Below, piece after piece: positions 61,722 through 64,000 of a stretch of 64,000 bases of DNA. Origin of the DNA: Crenothrix sp. D3 (GTDB lineage: Bacteria; Pseudomonadota; Gammaproteobacteria; Methylococcales; Methylomonadaceae); the NCBI GenBank assembly GCA_002134785.1, contig MBQZ01000073.1, forward strand, positions 1 to 64,000, given 5' to 3'. Both the position numbers and the translations under genes were made by a program. How positions within the stretch are numbered: the stretch's first letter is position 1; every line of letters starts with the position of its first letter. The notes below the pieces were generated by a model. That model had not been told where the DNA came from. It made no database searches and worked only from the letters and a program-made list of their open reading frames with translations.

Positions 61722-62701
61722 GGAAAAAATTTGCTCGCTGGAATGTGAGTTAAAAGCAGTTCGCTACAGTAGTTCATCATATCTTGCTCGATGCTGTCAC
61801 GGTAAGACATCATGCCTTGCTGGCTGACAAAATCACCTGCGAATAATTTTTCTTCGGGATAGAGTTTGTGGATTTTTTTAAAGAACGCATCGGGCAAACG
61901 AAATGTGCCAAGACTGACAGAATGCAGTTGTGCCAAGTCAATTTTTGCAAATACTTGGGCAAATAGTTGTTGATACTGCTCTTTGTAATCAGTTTGATAA
62001 ATGAGCGGGTCAAAGCGCAAGCCAATTTGCCAGCCGTGGGTTTGTACTTTAACCAACGCATCTAATCGGCGTTGTAAGCTAGGGGCTTTATCTTCTACTT
62101 TGCGGGCAATATCATCAGGTGATAAGCTAAACGCCACCACACAATTGGCTATCGGTGGTCGATTTAATAGCGTTCTGACTTGGGTACTTTTAGTGCGTAA
62201 TTCTAAAAACGCATTGGGGAGTGTTTCAAAAAACGGTAAAAAATGTTCGGCAAACGCGGTGACAGGTTCTAGGGCTAAGCTATCGCCATCGTAGCCCGAA
62301 AAAAAATGCAGGGTTTCATTCGGCGAAGCGAGGCAAAGTTGCTGAATATCGGCTTGAAAATCTTCGTAATTGACGAATAAAACGTAATGCGCTGATTGAT
62401 ACATCCCTTGTAAAAAACAGTAACGGCAATCATACAAGCAATTTAATACATGAGAAAAATAGTAGTTGCGTGCCGCGCCTATGCCGTAACCTGCGGGGGC
62501 TGGTAATGCAAAATGCTGGTATTTTTCCGCTAAAATTAACGCTGGATTTTGTTTTTGTAGACGAAAATTTTGTGCTTTAGGATTAAATACTTGGGTGTAA
62601 CGCTCACAACTAATGCGCCTTGCTTTGGGAAAGCGTGCCAAAATGTCAAGTACACGCGGGTGTTGTGCAATAGCGTCTTCAATGTAAATAGTATCTATCA
62701 T
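61709..62701 (-). CDS. Spore photoproduct lyase-like radical-SAM protein
   Basis: A 330-residue protein of the spore photoproduct lyase group. The 4Fe-4S motif is CLYDCRYCFLQGMYQ (CxxxCxxC plus the FLQ signature), and the rest (FFSGYDGDSLALEPVTAFAEHFLPFFETLPNAFLELRTKS, VAFSLSPDDIARKVE) matches non-sporulating relatives. In Bacillus the enzyme repairs thymine dimers of spores; here it cannot have that spore role, though a light-damage or other role is possible. It is coupled to an SDR gene, an uncommon partner. Confidence 0.85.
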   Translation of the reverse strand: MIDTIYIEDAIAQHPRVLDILARFPKARRISCERYTQVFNPKAQNFRLQKQNPALILAEKYQHFALPAPAGYGIGAARNYYFSHVLNCLYDCRYCFLQGMYQSAHYVLFVNYEDFQADIQQLCLASPNETLHFFSGYDGDSLALEPVTAFAEHFLPFFETLPNAFLELRTKSTQVRTLLNRPPIANCVVAFSLSPDDIARKVEDKAPSLQRRLDALVKVQTHGWQIGLRFDPLIYQTDYKEQYQQLFAQVFAKIDLAQLHSVSLGTFRLPDAFFKKIHKLYPEEKLFAGDFVSQQGMMSYRDSIEQDMMNYCSELLLTHIPASKFFPCRL

Positions 62702-62817
62702 TATGTAGTGGTAGTATCGTTTTCAATCCGTCAGTTTATAGGAAAAGTCTTGTGATTTATTGCATAGACCTCATATAGAGTAAAATACTTTCCATCATTA
62801 CTAACATAACGTAAATC

Positions 62818-63648
62818 ATGAAAACAAATAAAATAGGTTTTATCGGCGGCGGCAATATGGCATCGAGCCTAATGAGTGGCTTGATTGCTAGCGGTCATCC
62901 AGCGCAACAACTGTGGGTTTCAGATATTAATTCAGACGCACTCAGTCATTTGGCAGCCACGCTTAATGTGCATACTTCAACAAGTAACGATGACGTGATT
63001 AATGCAGTGGATGTCGTTGTGTTTGCTGTAAAACCGCAAATGTTAGCCGAAGTGGCTAAAAATGCTGCCATTTTAGTACGGCAAAAAAAATCACTGGTGG
63101 TTTCTATTGCAGCGGGTATTAGTCAAAATAGCTTAAGTCAATGGTTAGGTGTGGACACGGCGATTGTTCGCTGTATGCCAAATACACCTGCCTTAGTGCT
63201 AACAGGCGCGACCGCACTGCACGCCAACAGTAAAGTGAATACCCAACAACGTAATTTAGCCGAAACTATTTTACGTTCAGTCGGTATCGCGCTCTGGGTT
63301 GACGAGGAAAGCGAGTTAGATGCAGTAACAGCCGTATCAGGCAGTGGCCCTGCGTATTATTTCCTGCTGATGGAAGCGATGGAAAAAACAGCATTGGAAT
63401 TGGGGCTTAGTGCAAAAACCGCCCGTTTGTTGATACAACAAACAGCGTTAGGGGCGGCCAAAATTGCTTTGGAATCGTCTGAATCGCCTGAGCAATTACG
63501 CCAACGCGTGACTTCGCCCAATGGCACAACACATCAAGCGATAGAAACTTTTGTGCAAGGTGGTTTTAGTGAACTGGTTGCTAAAGCCATTCATGCCGCA
63601 TGTGACCGCTCTATTCAAATGTCTAAACAAGCGGAAGATAACGAATGA
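62818..63648 (+). CDS. proC: Pyrroline-5-carboxylate reductase
   Basis: Last step of proline synthesis, reducing pyrroline-5-carboxylate with NAD(P)H. The 276-residue enzyme begins KIGFIGGGNMASSLMSGLI, the nucleotide site, has RCMPNTPALVLTGATAL and the C-terminal signature AVSGSGPAYYFLLMEAMEKTALELGL. The length is normal. It overlaps the yggT start as ATGA, a common gammaproteobacterial order. Confidence 0.96.
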   Translation: MKTNKIGFIGGGNMASSLMSGLIASGHPAQQLWVSDINSDALSHLAATLNVHTSTSNDDVINAVDVVVFAVKPQMLAEVAKNAAILVRQKKSLVVSIAAGISQNSLSQWLGVDTAIVRCMPNTPALVLTGATALHANSKVNTQQRNLAETILRSVGIALWVDEESELDAVTAVSGSGPAYYFLLMEAMEKTALELGLSAKTARLLIQQTALGAAKIALESSESPEQLRQRVTSPNGTTHQAIETFVQGGFSELVAKAIHAACDRSIQMSKQAEDNE

Positions 63649-64000
63649 ATTCTTATATGACTACTCCCGCAATTTTTTTAATCGGAACGCTGTTTGATTT
63701 GTACATCTTAGCTGTGTTATTGCGATTTTTATTACAATATTTCGGTGGTGATTTTTATAATCCAATTTCACAGTTTTTGATTAAAGCGACTCATCCGCCG
63801 TTAAAAGTATTGCGCCGTTTTGTTCCTGCGATTAGAAGAATAGATACAGCATCATTGGTATTGGTATTTGCGTTGCAAATAGTGGAGGATTTTTCCATTC
63901 GATTATTGGCAGGGCAGATGATTGGGATAGCCCCACAAGTTATTTTCTCAATATCTCACTTGATGGAGTTATTTATTGATATATTTATTTATTCTGTCTT
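63645..64000 (+). CDS. yggT: YggT family membrane protein (cut by window edge)
   Basis: The frame is open from ATG at 63645 to the window end, giving about 118 residues. It encodes FDLYILAVLLRFLLQYFGGDFYNPISQFLIKATHPPLKVLRRFVP, the first YggT repeat with its conserved NP and P-P-L residues. A second hydrophobic half starts near the edge. YggT proteins relate to the YlmG/Ycf19 family and are linked to envelope or division; exact function is open. It is translationally coupled to proC. Confidence 0.92.
   Translation, partial: MNSYMTTPAIFLIGTLFDLYILAVLLRFLLQYFGGDFYNPISQFLIKATHPPLKVLRRFVPAIRRIDTASLVLVFALQIVEDFSIRLLAGQMIGIAPQVIFSISHLMELFIDIFIYSV

Overview
The window looks like chromosome from a gammaproteobacterial methylotroph, most likely a type I methanotroph (Methylococcales). 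Supporting this are an mtdA-gckA-glyA operon (C1 transfer and serine-cycle enzymes) next to mdh, gltA and a set of Entner-Doudoroff genes (zwf, edd, eda), a complete gammaproteobacterial tol-pal-cpoB operon with queE and queC, and abundant intergenic palindromic repeats. No particulate methane monooxygenase or methanol dehydrogenase gene lies in the window, so the lineage is an inference.

Layout. 0-2.3 kb: the end of an IS30 element abutting a two-gene operon (a VPA1262/PLD-like protein and a partner whose 3' end the IS has replaced). 2.3-5.6 kb: the Na+-pumping oxaloacetate decarboxylase operon oadGAB. 6-8 kb: a DUF805 membrane protein, a decayed IS1-family element, a truncated integrase and tRNA-Lys(TTT). 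8.1-14.9 kb: ybgC-tolQRAB-pal-cpoB-queE-queC, read leftward. 15-19.8 kb: an AT-rich defence/toxin island (TumA/TumE-like pair, BcgI-like type IIB restriction-modification pair, HicBA). 20-25.6 kb: the ruv genes, with a c-di-GMP phosphodiesterase and a bacteriohemerythrin inserted between ruvC and ruvA, then a TauE/SafE permease. 25.7-38.5 kb: central carbon block (dicarboxylate symporter, glyA, gckA, mtdA, mdh, gltA, eda, edd, zwf), with a Uma2 nuclease gene and an unrecognised gene between the ED genes. 38.9-47.7 kb: a PchR-like regulator, its probable TonB-dependent receptor target, an exported amidohydrolase, then a GlxA-type regulator, a HypX-hemerythrin fusion and a small P-loop protein. 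47.9-55.3 kb: tldE/pmbA, a multi-PAS diguanylate cyclase, a glycosyltransferase and a graveyard of IS5 and IS630 remnants, a MITE and a serA pseudogene. 55.3-64 kb: serA, a TlpA-like lipoprotein, hemJ, an FHA-cyclase, a lipoprotein/DUF4105 pair, an SDR plus radical-SAM pair, proC and yggT.

How the genes connect. MtdA makes methenyl-tetrahydrofolate species, GlyA makes serine, and glycerate kinase and SerA lead into and out of 3-phosphoglycerate. Mdh, GltA and the oxaloacetate pump act on C4 acids, and Zwf-Edd-Eda splits hexose phosphate to pyruvate. HypX also uses a formyl-folate donor. Oxygen and c-di-GMP signalling recur: two hemerythrin domains, one EAL and one PAS-GGDEF protein.

The most unusual items are the HypX-bacteriohemerythrin fusion, the ruvC tail duplicated around the inserted EAL/hemerythrin module, an extragenic palindromic repeat inserted in frame within gckA, a MITE beside a dead serA copy, and a DUF4105 gene that starts in frame behind the preceding stop with no usual start codon ahead of its signal peptide. 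I saw no clearly novel multi-gene system that can be proved from sequence alone; the HypX-hemerythrin locus is the best candidate.
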